The translations under genes were made by a program, and so were the position numbers. This document shows, piece by piece, positions 52,473 to 61,842 of a DNA stretch of 64,000 nucleotides. The stretch is from an uncultured Coriobacteriaceae bacterium (GTDB taxonomy: Bacteria > Actinomycetota > Coriobacteriia > Coriobacteriales > Coriobacteriaceae): positions 1 through 64,000 of the forward strand of contig CALUIM010000008.1 of NCBI GenBank assembly GCA_944320725.1, in the 5' to 3' direction. Position 1 is the first letter of the stretch, and each line of letters starts with the position of its first letter. The notes below the pieces were generated by a model. That model saw nothing but the letters and a program-made list of their open reading frames with translations. It had not been told where the DNA came from and did no database searches.

Positions 52473-53513
52473 CTAGCGAGCAAGGTCGAGCTCGGAGACA
52501 TCGCCGCCCACGAGCTCAACGAGCAAGGGAACCGCGGCGAACATCGTATCCTCAATCGAGCCATGATAGGTAAATCCGGCAGCTGCAGCATGACCACCGC
52601 CACCGAATATCTGCGCGATGCCCGAGACATCGAGCTCGCCTTTGGAACGCAGATTACCGCGAACGCAGCCGCCCTCAACCTCTTTCAAGAACACGCACAC
52701 CTCGACACCCATGACCGAGCGCACCACGTCCACCAGGCCATCGCATTCATCCTGCGACACATGCAGGCTCGTCAGGTCGTCGAGCGTGGCATAACTATAG
52801 GCAACGCGACCATCGGCGACCGTCTTGATACGCGCCATGACCAACGACTCAAGCCTGAGGTATTCAAGACGCTGGCTCTGATAAACCTCGAGCGCGATGC
52901 GCGCCGGCTCGGCACCGCATGAGACAAGATGCGACGCGATGCAAAACGCAGCAGGATCGGCATTCTGGTACTGGAACCGACCGGTATCGGTCACGATGCC
53001 GGTCAGCAGCGCCGTAGCGATACCAGGATCGATGGCAACGTTGGATGCGATGAGGAACTCACCGATGAGCACCGCGGTCGCCGCGCAGCAGACACGGCGG
53101 ACCGAGACCTCGGCAAACTCCTCACGTGCCGGATGATGGTCGAAGGCAACGATGTGTCGTGCGCGGCGCGCAACATCGGCAGCATCGGCGAGGCGCTCGA
53201 GCACCGGGCAATCGACCGCAATGAAGAGATCAGGATCGCCCTCGTAGCGCGCGGCCGGCGTCAGCTCCTCAGAACCTTCGAGGAATCGATAGATGCGCGG
53301 GACGCACGCGTCATCGGCGAGCAGCAACACAACCTGCTTCTCGGGATGGCGGTCGCGAATGGCACGACCCAAGCCCAGACACGACCCGAGCGCATCGCCA
53401 TCGGGCGATGTATGGCCCGAGATGGCGATGGTGTCGGCAGCACGAATCAAATCGACGATGCGGCGAAACTCGCCCTTAAACTCACACGTTGATGAATCGG
53501 TATCCGTATGCAT
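52473..53513 (-). CDS. nrnA: DHH-family phosphoesterase NrnA
   Basis: Degrades short oligoribonucleotides and 3'-phosphoadenosine-5'-phosphate. The 346-residue DHH/DHHA1 protein carries ISGHTSPDGDALGSCLGLGR, the FIAVDCPVLERL aspartate, the DHHP motif in IVAFDHHPAREEFAEV, and the GGGGHAAAAGFTY motif of the DHHA1 domain. Between rbfA and truB it occupies the standard place in Gram-positive bacteria. Confidence 0.94.
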   Translation of the reverse strand: MHTDTDSSTCEFKGEFRRIVDLIRAADTIAISGHTSPDGDALGSCLGLGRAIRDRHPEKQVVLLLADDACVPRIYRFLEGSEELTPAARYEGDPDLFIAVDCPVLERLADAADVARRARHIVAFDHHPAREEFAEVSVRRVCCAATAVLIGEFLIASNVAIDPGIATALLTGIVTDTGRFQYQNADPAAFCIASHLVSCGAEPARIALEVYQSQRLEYLRLESLVMARIKTVADGRVAYSYATLDDLTSLHVSQDECDGLVDVVRSVMGVEVCVFLKEVEGGCVRGNLRSKGELDVSGIAQIFGGGGHAAAAGFTYHGSIEDTMFAAVPLLVELVGGDVSELDLAR

Positions 53514-53528
53514 CGCAAAACCTCCCGG

Positions 53529-53942
53529 CTATGCGCAGTCCTCGGGAGCAGATGTCTCAACCTGCTCGACGGGATACCCAAACTCGTCCTTCTCGACCGC
53601 AAGGGTCTCGGGCACATCGGCAAGCGCGCGCGCAATGCGCTGCGCCTCGTCAGTCGAGCGATCGATACGGAAATCGAGCTCGGGAACCTGTCGCCAATCG
53701 AGCGATTTGGCGAGCAGGCTCCTGATGCGACCCTTGGCCGAGCCGAGGGCCTCCATGACCTCATCGTAGCGCGCTTCGTTTGCAGCGACGAAGATGCGCG
53801 CAAACGAGCGGTCGATGGAGACCTCGGCGCCGGTCAGGGTAATCAAATCAAGGCGCGGATCGGAGATCTCGAAGAGCAGGATATACCCGAGCTTCTCGAT
53901 GAGCTGCTGGGAGAGCCTGCGCGTGGCGTTATTCTGCTTCAC
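53529..53942 (-). CDS. rbfA: Ribosome-binding factor A
   Basis: Cold-adaptation and 30S maturation factor with a KH-like fold. The 137-residue protein shows RLSQQLIEKLGYILLFEISD, PRLDLITLTGAEVSIDRSFA and the VPELDFRIDRSTDEAQRIAR block. It follows infB by 14 bp. Complete, with an acidic tail. Confidence 0.93.
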   Translation of the reverse strand: MKQNNATRRLSQQLIEKLGYILLFEISDPRLDLITLTGAEVSIDRSFARIFVAANEARYDEVMEALGSAKGRIRSLLAKSLDWRQVPELDFRIDRSTDEAQRIARALADVPETLAVEKDEFGYPVEQVETSAPEDCA

Positions 53943-53956
53943 AGCTCCTGCCTTTC

Positions 53957-56632
53957 CTACTCCGTACGGGCAACCTCGATGATCTTGTAGGCCTCAAGCA
54001 TATCGCCCACCTTGATGTCCTGGAACTTCTCGATGCCCAGACCGCACTCGTAACCGCTCTTGACGCTCTTGACGTCATCTTTGAAGCGACGCATGGAGCC
54101 GAAGACGCCGTCGAACACGACAACACCGTCGCGCACCACGCGCACCTTGTCTTCGCGGCTGATCTCGCCCTCGGTGACCATGCAGCCGGCGATGAGACCC
54201 GCCTTGGGCACGCGGAAGGTATCGCGTACCTCCGCGACGCCCGTCTGGACCTCCTCCTCGGTGGGGTTCAGCATGCCGATACGGGCGGCATCGATATCCT
54301 CGATCGCCTTGTAGATGATCGAGTAGGTCTTGATCTGAACGTTCTCGCGCTCCGCCATGTCGCGTGCCTTGGCCTGCGGACGCACACCAAAGCCAACGAT
54401 GATGGCGTTGGAGGCAGCGGCCAGGATGACGTCCGTCTCGGAGATGGCGCCCACTGCGGAGTGGATGATGTTGATGCGGACCTCGGACTGGTCCATCTTG
54501 CCCAGCGCGTCGGCGAGCGCCTCGATGGAGCCCTGGACGTCGGCCTTGACGACGAGGTTGAGCTCCTTGAGCTCGTTCTCGCTCATCTCGGAGAACAGCG
54601 TCTCGAGCGTGACGTGCTTGACCTTGGACTGCTCCTCGATACGGGCCTTGAGCGCGCGCTCATCGGCGAGCTTCTTCGCATCGCGCTCGTCCTCAAAGAC
54701 GCGGAACTCGTCGCCAGCGTTGGGTACCGAGTCGAGGCCCAGGATCTCGACGGCGTCGGAGGGACGCGCCTCGGCCTTGTGCTCGCCGTGCTGATCGAGC
54801 ATGGCGCGCACGCGACCATGGCTCATGCCCGCAACGATGGAATCGCCCACGTGCAGCGTACCGCGGTTCACGAGGACCGTTGCCACGGCACCACGGCCGC
54901 GATCGAGCTTGCCCTCGATGATGTAGCCAGAGGCGAAGGTGTCGGGGTTCGCCTTGAGCTCGAGCACGTCTGCCTGGAGCAGGATGGTCTCGAGCAGATC
55001 GTCGATACCCGTCTTGGTCTTGGCCGAGACGTTCACGAACATGTTCTGGCCACCCCACTCTTCGGGGATGACACCATGCTCGACGAGCTCCTGACGCACG
55101 CGGTCGGGATTCGCATCGGGCTTGTCGCACTTGTTCACCGCAACGACGATCGGCACGCCAGCAGCCTTGGAGTGGTTAATGGCCTCGATGGTCTGCGGCA
55201 TGACGCCGTCATCGGCGGCAACCACAAGCACGACGACGTCGGTGATCTTTGCACCACGTGCACGCATGGCGGTAAACGCCTCGTGGCCCGGGGTATCGAC
55301 AAACGTGATCTGACGACCGTTAATCATAACCTGCGAAGCACCGATGTGCTGGGTAATACCACCAGCCTCGTGCGCGGCGATACCGGTATGGCGAATCGCG
55401 TCGAGCAGGCTCGTCTTACCGTGGTCGACGTGACCCATGACGGTCACCACAGGCGGACGCGGCTTGAGGTCGGCCGGATCGTCGTAGAAGGTGAAGGAGT
55501 TCTCCTCCTCCGGGCTGATGATCCTGATCTGGCGACCGAGGTCGTCTGCAACGAGCTCGACGAGCTCGTTGGACATGGACTGCGTCATGGTGAGCGGGGT
55601 ACCCAGCAAGAACAGACGCTTGATAATGTCGTTCGCCGGCACGTCGAGCACCTCAGCGAGCTCGGCGACGGTCACGCCCTCGGAGACGCGCACGGCGTCA
55701 AGCTCCTCAACGGAAACACCCTGCGCCTTTGCCTCCTCGAGCTTCTTTTCCTGGCGTGCGGCCTCCGCCTCGCGCTCGCGCTTCTCTTTACGCTTCTTAC
55801 GGCGACCGGTGCTCTCGCGGCTTGCCTCCTCGACGGCGGCACGGGCCTCTTCGAGCACCTTCTCCCGGCTGTACTCCTCAGCCTCGCGTGCCATGCGGCT
55901 GTAGCGATCCTCTTCGGTGTGACCGCCACGACGACGCTTGCCCTTGCCACCCTTGTCGGGCGCAGGGAAATCAACGCCGGCAGGAACCGCGGGGGCCGCA
56001 GAGGTGCGGCGCGTACGGCTCTTAGGCGCATCCTCGCTGCGGGCGGCACCCTGAGAACCACGGCGCTCGCCGCCACGACGATGCGGCTTGTCGGTCGAAG
56101 AGGAACGATGTGCCTCCTCGGCCTCCTTCTTCTCTTTAAGCACAGCCTCCTGTGCGGCAATCTGATCGAGCAGCGAGCGGAAGCGCGAGCCCGAATCGCT
56201 TGCCGGAACGGCGCGACGCTTGGCCTCGAGCTCAGCCTCGCGCGCCTCGCGCTCGGCGCGCTCCTTGGCCTCGCGCTCGGCGGCAGCGGCAGCGGCGCGA
56301 GCGGTCTCCTCGGCAGCAAGCGCGGCCATAGAAAGGCGACGCTCCTCCTCGCGACGAGCCTCGGCAGCGAGACGCTGGGCCTCGGCCTCGCGGGCGCGGG
56401 CCACCTCCTCGGCGGCGGCTGCCTCCTCCTCGGCGCGACGCGCGGCCTCGATCTCTGCCTCACGCGCAGCGATTACCGGCGCGAGCTTCTTTTTCACCAT
56501 GGCGACGTATGCGTCCTCGAGGGCCGAGGAAGCCGACGACGCGGGAATTTTCATCTCCTGCAAGTGCCCAAGGAGTTCCTTGGACGTCATTCCAAACTGC
56601 TTGGCAAGGGTGGAAACACGAGTTTTCGCCAT
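53957..56632 (-). CDS. infB: Translation initiation factor IF-2
   Basis: Brings initiator tRNA to the 30S subunit. ATG 56632 gives 891 residues. The start [20 protein letters not shown] is the IF2-N domain. A long alanine-, glutamate- and arginine-rich coiled region fills about residues 60-320. The G domain follows with [36 protein letters not shown] and [10 protein letters not shown]. Domains II-IV complete the protein. Length is normal for actinobacterial IF-2. Confidence 0.97.
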   Translation of the reverse strand: MAKTRVSTLAKQFGMTSKELLGHLQEMKIPASSASSALEDAYVAMVKKKLAPVIAAREAEIEAARRAEEEAAAAEEVARAREAEAQRLAAEARREEERRLSMAALAAEETARAAAAAAEREAKERAEREAREAELEAKRRAVPASDSGSRFRSLLDQIAAQEAVLKEKKEAEEAHRSSSTDKPHRRGGERRGSQGAARSEDAPKSRTRRTSAAPAVPAGVDFPAPDKGGKGKRRRGGHTEEDRYSRMAREAEEYSREKVLEEARAAVEEASRESTGRRKKRKEKREREAEAARQEKKLEEAKAQGVSVEELDAVRVSEGVTVAELAEVLDVPANDIIKRLFLLGTPLTMTQSMSNELVELVADDLGRQIRIISPEEENSFTFYDDPADLKPRPPVVTVMGHVDHGKTSLLDAIRHTGIAAHEAGGITQHIGASQVMINGRQITFVDTPGHEAFTAMRARGAKITDVVVLVVAADDGVMPQTIEAINHSKAAGVPIVVAVNKCDKPDANPDRVRQELVEHGVIPEEWGGQNMFVNVSAKTKTGIDDLLETILLQADVLELKANPDTFASGYIIEGKLDRGRGAVATVLVNRGTLHVGDSIVAGMSHGRVRAMLDQHGEHKAEARPSDAVEILGLDSVPNAGDEFRVFEDERDAKKLADERALKARIEEQSKVKHVTLETLFSEMSENELKELNLVVKADVQGSIEALADALGKMDQSEVRINIIHSAVGAISETDVILAAASNAIIVGFGVRPQAKARDMAERENVQIKTYSIIYKAIEDIDAARIGMLNPTEEEVQTGVAEVRDTFRVPKAGLIAGCMVTEGEISREDKVRVVRDGVVVFDGVFGSMRRFKDDVKSVKSGYECGLGIEKFQDIKVGDMLEAYKIIEVARTE

Positions 56633-56727
56633 TTGCCTAATCACCTACCTCTCGGGCGCCCCGGCGAGCGCCTCAAGTCACGACTGGGATCTGCGGGCGG
56701 GGTCGCGCAAGCGGAGCCCCGGCGCGC

Positions 56728-57984
56728 CTAGATCAGATCCTCCGCGGCATCGATGGCGTCCTGCTCATGAACACCGCAGAAGCGCGAACCGGGACGAGCC
56801 TGGTTGCGGCAGCGGATGCCGTTTTCGCTCACGTACTCACAGCGCATGGTATCGCCGGCGTCGATAAGATCATCGGCAGGCTGCGGACGCACAGGAATGT
56901 TCTTCAGGATGTCGGCAGCAAGCGTCTCGCTCTTGATATCGATATGCCAGCCGGTAAGACGTGCAGCCAAGCGGGCGTTCTGACCCTTCTGGCCAATGGC
57001 GAGCGAGAGCTGGTCGTCGGGCACGATGACGCCGGCATAGCCCTTCTCCTCGTCGATAAGCACGCGCGTCACCTTGGCCGGCGACAGCGCGTTGGCAACG
57101 TAGACCGCCGGATCCTCGTCCCAGAGAATCACGTCGACGCGCTCGCCACGCAGCTCGGATACGACCGTACGGACACGGCTGCCCTTGGGACCCACGCACG
57201 CGCCCACCGGATCCAGGCGATCATCGAGCGAATGAACCGCGACCTTGGAACGCTGGCCAGGCTCGCGGGCAATCGACTTCACCTCAACGGTGCCCTCGTA
57301 AATCTCGGGAACCTCGAGCTCGAAGAGGCGACGAATGAGCGCCGGATGCGTACGCGAGATCACGATCGGCGGACGAGAGTGCTCGCCGCGCACCGGCTGC
57401 AGGGTGGAATTGGGATCACGCACGTCGATGATGACGGCCTTGATACGCTGGTTGTGCATATAGCGCTCGCCGGCGGGACGCTCGTTGCGCTCGGTGGGGT
57501 TGCCATCTTCGTCAACATAGCGACGCTGGTCGAAGTGCGGGAGCTCGGCCTCGACGCCCTCGCGGATCTTCACGATCGTGAAGTCAGGCGTGGACTGCAG
57601 GACCGTGCCGGTGATGATGTCGCCGATACGGCTCGAGAACTCCTCATAGATCTGCTGACGGGCCGAGTTGCGCACGATGGCGTTGATCTCGGCCTTAGCA
57701 TGCTGGGCCGCCGTGCGCGACGTCCCCTTGGGCGTCACGTCGCGCTTCGTGAACTCGGTGTACTCGTCGGTCTCCTCGTCATAGGACTCCTCGACGGGAA
57801 CGAGCTCGTACACGTAGACCTTGCCCGTTGCGCGGTCAATGGTGACCTCGGCGCCGAACGGCAGATGCAACAGATCGGTATAGCTCTTAGCGAGCGACTG
57901 CTCGAGACGATCGAGCAGGTACAGCTGATCGATATGCTTCTCCTGGCACAGCTCCATCAACGCTTCCATCATCTGGGACGCCAT
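56728..57984 (-). CDS. nusA: Transcription factor NusA with a C-terminal cysteine-rich tail
   Basis: Controls pausing, termination and antitermination. The 418-residue protein has the N-terminal polymerase-binding domain (LLDRLEQSLAKSYTDLLHLP). An S1 domain (GDIITGTVLQSTPDFTIVKI) and two KH domains (VDPVGACVGPKGSRVRTVVS, then LSLAIGQKGQNARLAARLTG) follow. After residue 375 comes an added tail with CEYVSENGIRCRNQARPGSR followed by FCGVHEQD, a likely C-C-C-H metal site. No ylxR gene lies between nusA and infB, where it is often found. Confidence 0.95.
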   Translation of the reverse strand: MASQMMEALMELCQEKHIDQLYLLDRLEQSLAKSYTDLLHLPFGAEVTIDRATGKVYVYELVPVEESYDEETDEYTEFTKRDVTPKGTSRTAAQHAKAEINAIVRNSARQQIYEEFSSRIGDIITGTVLQSTPDFTIVKIREGVEAELPHFDQRRYVDEDGNPTERNERPAGERYMHNQRIKAVIIDVRDPNSTLQPVRGEHSRPPIVISRTHPALIRRLFELEVPEIYEGTVEVKSIAREPGQRSKVAVHSLDDRLDPVGACVGPKGSRVRTVVSELRGERVDVILWDEDPAVYVANALSPAKVTRVLIDEEKGYAGVIVPDDQLSLAIGQKGQNARLAARLTGWHIDIKSETLAADILKNIPVRPQPADDLIDAGDTMRCEYVSENGIRCRNQARPGSRFCGVHEQDAIDAAEDLI

Positions 57985-57985
57985 C

Positions 57986-58483
57986 TTACCTTTTCCCTTC
58001 CTTCAAGCCCTTGAAGCTGTAGTCGGGCTTCAAGGTGCACTTCTTAACAGCATCGTAGGCAATCTCGACCTGCTCGCCACCCTCAAGCTCGAGCGTGACC
58101 GAGGCGTCTCCGGCCGAGACGATAGCACCTTTGAACTTGCGGCGACCCTCGGTTGCCGTGGTCGTGAGCTCAATGTTCTCACCGGTAAAGCGCGAAAAGT
58201 CGCACGGGCGGCGCAGCGGGCGCGCCATGCCGGGCGTGGAGACCTCGAGCGTATAGGAACCCGCAACAGGGTCGATCTCCTCAACAAGATCGCTCACCCA
58301 GCCCGTGTGCTCGGCAACCTCGTCGAGCGTGAGCGAGCTCCCATCGGCGCCCTCGATGCGCACGCGCACACACGGAGCCTTGGTAGCACCTGTCATCTCA
58401 ACATCGACGATGTCGATGCCATGCTCGGCAGCATGCTGCTCCAGCACATCGATGATGCGCTGTTCGAGCTCAGTCTTGACCAT
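57986..58483 (-). CDS. rimP: Ribosome maturation factor RimP
   Basis: Needed for 30S assembly. ATG 58483 behind AGGAGG gives 165 residues. The core blocks are IIDVLEQHAAEHGIDIVDVE, DLVEEIDPVAGSYTLEVSTP and GMARPLRRPCDFSRFTGENI. The last two form the conserved RimP signature. It is first in the rimP-nusA-infB operon and stops 1 bp before nusA. Confidence 0.94.
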   Translation of the reverse strand: MVKTELEQRIIDVLEQHAAEHGIDIVDVEMTGATKAPCVRVRIEGADGSSLTLDEVAEHTGWVSDLVEEIDPVAGSYTLEVSTPGMARPLRRPCDFSRFTGENIELTTTATEGRRKFKGAIVSAGDASVTLELEGGEQVEIAYDAVKKCTLKPDYSFKGLKEGKR

Positions 58484-58498
58484 GCGGCACCTCCTCAA

Positions 58499-58526
58499 TA
58501 AAAAAGAAGCGGGGCCAAGACCCCAC
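58499..58526 (-). promoter_or_regulatory. Terminator-like stem just before rimP
   Basis: On the minus strand GTGGGGTCTTGGCCCCGC is followed by TTCTTTTTTA and then directly by the rimP ribosome-binding site. It lies downstream of the predicted promoter and upstream of the coding region, so it may attenuate the operon. Confidence 0.5.
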
Positions 58527-58554
58527 TCCTCATGGATACCGGTTCGATTACGTG

Positions 58555-58590
58555 GCTTAGCATAGCACATGCAGGTCAGATATGCTAAGC
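58555..58590 (-). promoter_or_regulatory. Inverted repeat over the predicted rimP operon promoter
   Basis: GCTTAGCATA (58555-58564) and TATGCTAAGC (58581-58590) are perfect 10-bp arms 16 bp apart. On the minus strand the downstream arm forms an extended -10 (TGCTATGCT) and the upstream arm lies at the -35 distance. This looks like an operator that spans the promoter. Confidence 0.5.
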
Positions 58591-58716
58591 ACGCTCAAAA
58601 TGAAGCAATCCAGGCGTGGTTTAGGCCACGCTGCTCCAAAAATTGCACACAAATGGATTCGGTAGACGGACCGACGTCGTGATATCGACCATGACATAGT
58701 CGCGTACTTTATAGCT

Positions 58717-59084
58717 GGTCATCTTCCTAAACCTATGGGCAGGCAACGCGTAGCAACCCGGCTGCGGTGGTCATGACAAGGGACCTATGGGTGGAAAGCG
58801 CGCAGCCAAGGCAGAGCGCTGGTCACGAGACGAGACCTATGGGCACGATGCTCATTGCAAACCTTCATTGATAGTCAAATCGAACGGCCTATGGGCGCGA
58901 ATTCAAGTTTTTCATGGCACCGAAGCGCGGTTAATAAGATTTCTTATCGAGCGACAACCCATACCCCTGAACATTTGACCAAGCGCACGGCAATCCCACG
59001 CACGGCACACCCATAGGTCTCAAGCGATGACCACCACGACCTATCCGCTACGCCTCATCAACCCATACGTCGACCCATTTGACC
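58717..59084. repeat. Seven-copy, 52-bp-phased motif array in two facing arms
   Basis: The motif GGTCA-N10-CCTATGGG (23 bp) occurs four times on the plus strand, starting at 58717, 58769, 58821 and 58873. Three copies on the minus strand occupy 58958-58980, 59010-59032 and 59062-59084. Every step within an arm is exactly 52 bp. Spacers of 29 bp between motifs are not conserved, and a T usually precedes GGTCA. The 62-bp centre (58896-58957) is AT-richer and holds the small palindrome ATAAG-ATT-TCTTAT. No gene is present; this array fills most of the 690-bp rimP-leuS gap. The function is unknown; a protein-binding array is the simplest reading. Confidence 0.9.
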
Positions 59085-59109
59085 AGCGGACGGCGAACGG
59101 TATAGAAAC

Positions 59110-59149
59110 ACGCTGCCTCCCTATGCCATATGGCATAGGGAGGCAGCGT
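59110..59149. terminator. Perfect 40-bp palindrome after leuS
   Basis: ACGCTGCCTCCCTATGCCAT and its exact reverse complement abut without a loop. It lies 25 bp after the leuS stop, with GTTTCTAT next on the minus strand. It probably serves as the leuS terminator. Confidence 0.75.
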
Positions 59150-59173
59150 ATTGCAGGATGAACGTTCAGTTCC

Positions 59174-61765
59174 CTACTTCACTACCAAGTTCACAAGACG
59201 CCCGGGAACGCAGATCGCCTTGACGACGGTCTTATCGCCAATCCATTTCGCAGCGGCCTGCTCTGCAGCAGCACGCATCTCGTCTTGTGTCGCCGTGGTA
59301 GAAACATCAACGCGGCAGCGCATCTTGCCAAGCACCTGCACGGCTATCTCAACCGTGTCGCTCTCCGCTTCAGATGCATCAAACGCAGGCCACGGCGCGG
59401 TATAGGCGTTGTCCGTATGGCCCAGCGCCTCGTGCCACAGCTCATCGGCCCAGAACGGGCAGATCGGAGCCATAAGCGAGACGATATCGGTCGCAACCAT
59501 CCAGGAAAGCGCCGCATCACGCGTATCGGGCGTAGCTTCAGTCGCGTTGAGATATGCACTCGCCGCGTTCACAAGCTCCATGATGGCCGAGATGGCCGTG
59601 TTGAACTGCTGGCGATCGAAGTCCTCGGTGCACTTGGTAATCGTGCGATGGCGCTCGCGATAGAGCTTCAACGCCTCGGCATCGAGCGCGCCCTTGTTGA
59701 GCGTCGCCGCAGCATCGCCGGCGTTGGCAAGCTGCCAAACGATACGCCACGCGCGGCGAATGAAGCGGTTCGCACCGGCAACGGCATCCTCGTCCCAGTC
59801 AAAATCTTTCTCGGGCGGCGCAATGAAGAGAATCGCGAGACGCATGGTATCGGCACCGTACGGTTCGATCACCGAGCTCGGCGGCACGACGTTGCCCTTC
59901 GACTTGGACATCGTCTCGCCGTTGGCATCCTTCACCATGCCCTGGCACAGCAAATTGGTGAACGGCTCATCCACATCGAGCATGCCCATGTCGCGGAGCG
60001 CCTTCGTGAAGAAGCGCGAGTAGAGCAAATGGAGAATGGCGTGCTCGATGCCGCCGATGTAGTTGTCGACCGGCATCCAGCGGTCCGCCGCCTCCCTGGA
60101 GAACGGAAGCTCGGCATTGTGCGGGTCGCAATAGCGCAGGTAGTACCAGCTGGAACACGTGAAGGTGTCCATGGTGTCGGTCTCGCGGCGCGCCGGACGG
60201 CCGCACACCGGGCAGGTGGTCTCGTAGAACTCGGCGCACTCGGCAAGCGTCTCGCCCGCGCCGAGATCGAGGTTATCGGGCAGCATGACCGGCAGCTGAT
60301 CCTCGGGCACCGGAACGATACCACAGTGCTCGCAGTGCACAACCGGAATGGGATTGCCCCAATAGCGCTGACGGCTGATGAGCCAGTCGCGCAGGCGGAA
60401 CTGCACGCTGCGACGACCGGTACCAGCAGCCTCCAGATCGGCGACGATCGCCGCCTCGCCCTCGGAATGCTTGCCGCCGCGCATGCCGGTGTACTTGCCC
60501 GACTGGACAAGCGTGCCCTCGGCAACGTGTGCGGAATCCCAATCCACGGTCTCGGCGTGATAGGTGTCGATCGACTCACCGGCCGCCTCGAGCTCGGCAC
60601 GTTCATCGTCCATGAGGATGATGGGCACGATAGGCAGATCGTACTTACGGGCAAACTCGAAGTCGCGCTGGTCGCCGCAGGGTACGGCCATGACGGCGCC
60701 CGTACCATAATCGGAGACGATGTAGTCAGCAACCCACACCGGCACCTTCTGGCCGGAAACGGGATTCACTACATAGCGCCCGGTGAAGGCACCGTGCTTC
60801 TCGAGCGTACCCTGGGCGCGCTCCACGGCGGAAATCTTCTCGGCGCCCTCGATGACCGCGCGCACATCGCGCTCGTACTCGGTACCCGCGACAAGGTCAA
60901 TCAGACCCTTGTATTCAGGGGCGAGCAAGAAGAAGGTGCAGCCGAACAGCGTGTCGGCGCGCGTGGTGAAGACGGTAATCTTGCCCTCGTCGCCAGGGAT
61001 AGGCTCACCCTCGGCGTCACAGAGCGTGAAGTCAACCTCGGCGCCCTCGGAGCGACCGATCCAGTTGGCCTGCATCTGCTTCACGCGCTCGGGCCAGCCG
61101 GGCAGCTTCTCGAGATCGTCGAGCAGCTCCTGGGCGTAATCGGTGATCTTGAAGTACCACTGCTCAAGCTCGCGCTTCTCGGGAACCGAGCCGCAGCGCC
61201 AGCAATGGCCCTCGGTCACCTGCTCGTTGGCAAGGACCGTGTTGCAGCCGGGGCACCAGTTAACCGGGCTCTTTTTGCGATACACGAGCCCGCGCTCCAT
61301 CATCTTAAGGAAGATCCACTGGCCCCAGCGATAGTACTCGGGATCGCAGGTCTTCTGCAGACGATCCATATCGTAGGAAAAGCCCATACGGCGCATCGTG
61401 GCGAGCGCCTGATCCATGTTCTTATACGTCCACTCGCCCGCCTGCGTATGGTGCTTGATGGCGGCGTTCTCGGCGGGCAAACCGAACGCGTCGAACCCGA
61501 TGGGGTGCAGCACGTCGTATCCGCGCATGCGCGCCTGGCGTGCCATGGCGTCGCCGATGGTGTAGTTGCGCGCGTGACCCATGTGCAGGTCGCCCGAGGG
61601 GTACGGGAACATCTCGAGCACGTACTTCTTGGGCTTCGAGGAATCCTCATCCACGGCGAAGAGGTTCTCCTTGTCCCACGCCTCCATCCATTTGGCTTCA
61701 ATGGCCTGGGCATCATAGGCAGGAATTCCCCCGCGGGTTTGCGTTTCGCTGCAGTGGTCGCACAT
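59174..61765 (-). CDS. leuS: Leucyl-tRNA synthetase
   Basis: Charges tRNA-Leu. The 863-residue class I synthetase has the HIGH variant [12 protein letters not shown] (near residue 60) and zinc-type cysteines ([12 protein letters not shown], then CWRCG). The CP1 editing domain contains [15 protein letters not shown] second metal-like site is [20 protein letters not shown]. The KMSKS variant [12 protein letters not shown] lies near residue 620. The anticodon-binding and C-terminal domains are complete. It is monocistronic between an extended -10 promoter and a palindrome. Confidence 0.97.
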   Translation of the reverse strand: MCDHCSETQTRGGIPAYDAQAIEAKWMEAWDKENLFAVDEDSSKPKKYVLEMFPYPSGDLHMGHARNYTIGDAMARQARMRGYDVLHPIGFDAFGLPAENAAIKHHTQAGEWTYKNMDQALATMRRMGFSYDMDRLQKTCDPEYYRWGQWIFLKMMERGLVYRKKSPVNWCPGCNTVLANEQVTEGHCWRCGSVPEKRELEQWYFKITDYAQELLDDLEKLPGWPERVKQMQANWIGRSEGAEVDFTLCDAEGEPIPGDEGKITVFTTRADTLFGCTFFLLAPEYKGLIDLVAGTEYERDVRAVIEGAEKISAVERAQGTLEKHGAFTGRYVVNPVSGQKVPVWVADYIVSDYGTGAVMAVPCGDQRDFEFARKYDLPIVPIILMDDERAELEAAGESIDTYHAETVDWDSAHVAEGTLVQSGKYTGMRGGKHSEGEAAIVADLEAAGTGRRSVQFRLRDWLISRQRYWGNPIPVVHCEHCGIVPVPEDQLPVMLPDNLDLGAGETLAECAEFYETTCPVCGRPARRETDTMDTFTCSSWYYLRYCDPHNAELPFSREAADRWMPVDNYIGGIEHAILHLLYSRFFTKALRDMGMLDVDEPFTNLLCQGMVKDANGETMSKSKGNVVPPSSVIEPYGADTMRLAILFIAPPEKDFDWDEDAVAGANRFIRRAWRIVWQLANAGDAAATLNKGALDAEALKLYRERHRTITKCTEDFDRQQFNTAISAIMELVNAASAYLNATEATPDTRDAALSWMVATDIVSLMAPICPFWADELWHEALGHTDNAYTAPWPAFDASEAESDTVEIAVQVLGKMRCRVDVSTTATQDEMRAAAEQAAAKWIGDKTVVKAICVPGRLVNLVVK

Positions 61766-61803
61766 ACGAGCGCTCCTTGTACTCAGATACGGTAACGCTC
61801 GAA

Positions 61804-61812
61804 ATTCTAGCA
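61804..61812 (-). promoter_or_regulatory. Extended -10 promoter of leuS
   Basis: TGCTAGAAT on the minus strand lies about 40 bp before the leuS ATG, which has an AAGGAG site. Confidence 0.5.
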
Positions 61813-61842
61813 GGTTTTGCTAAGCGCGGCGAGCACGACGCC

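Noticed and set aside
58787-58978. 63-codon open frame in the rimP-leuS gap
   Set aside because: It runs through three copies of the phased motif, has no ribosome-binding site and no protein-like pattern.
58717-59084. CRISPR array
   Set aside because: The period is constant, but the conserved unit is a gapped 23-bp motif on both strands, spacers are 29 bp with inverted second arm, and no cas gene is near.
59285-61795. 836-codon open frame on the plus strand opposite leuS
   Set aside because: It lies wholly over leuS, shows only low-complexity sequence and no recognisable motif.
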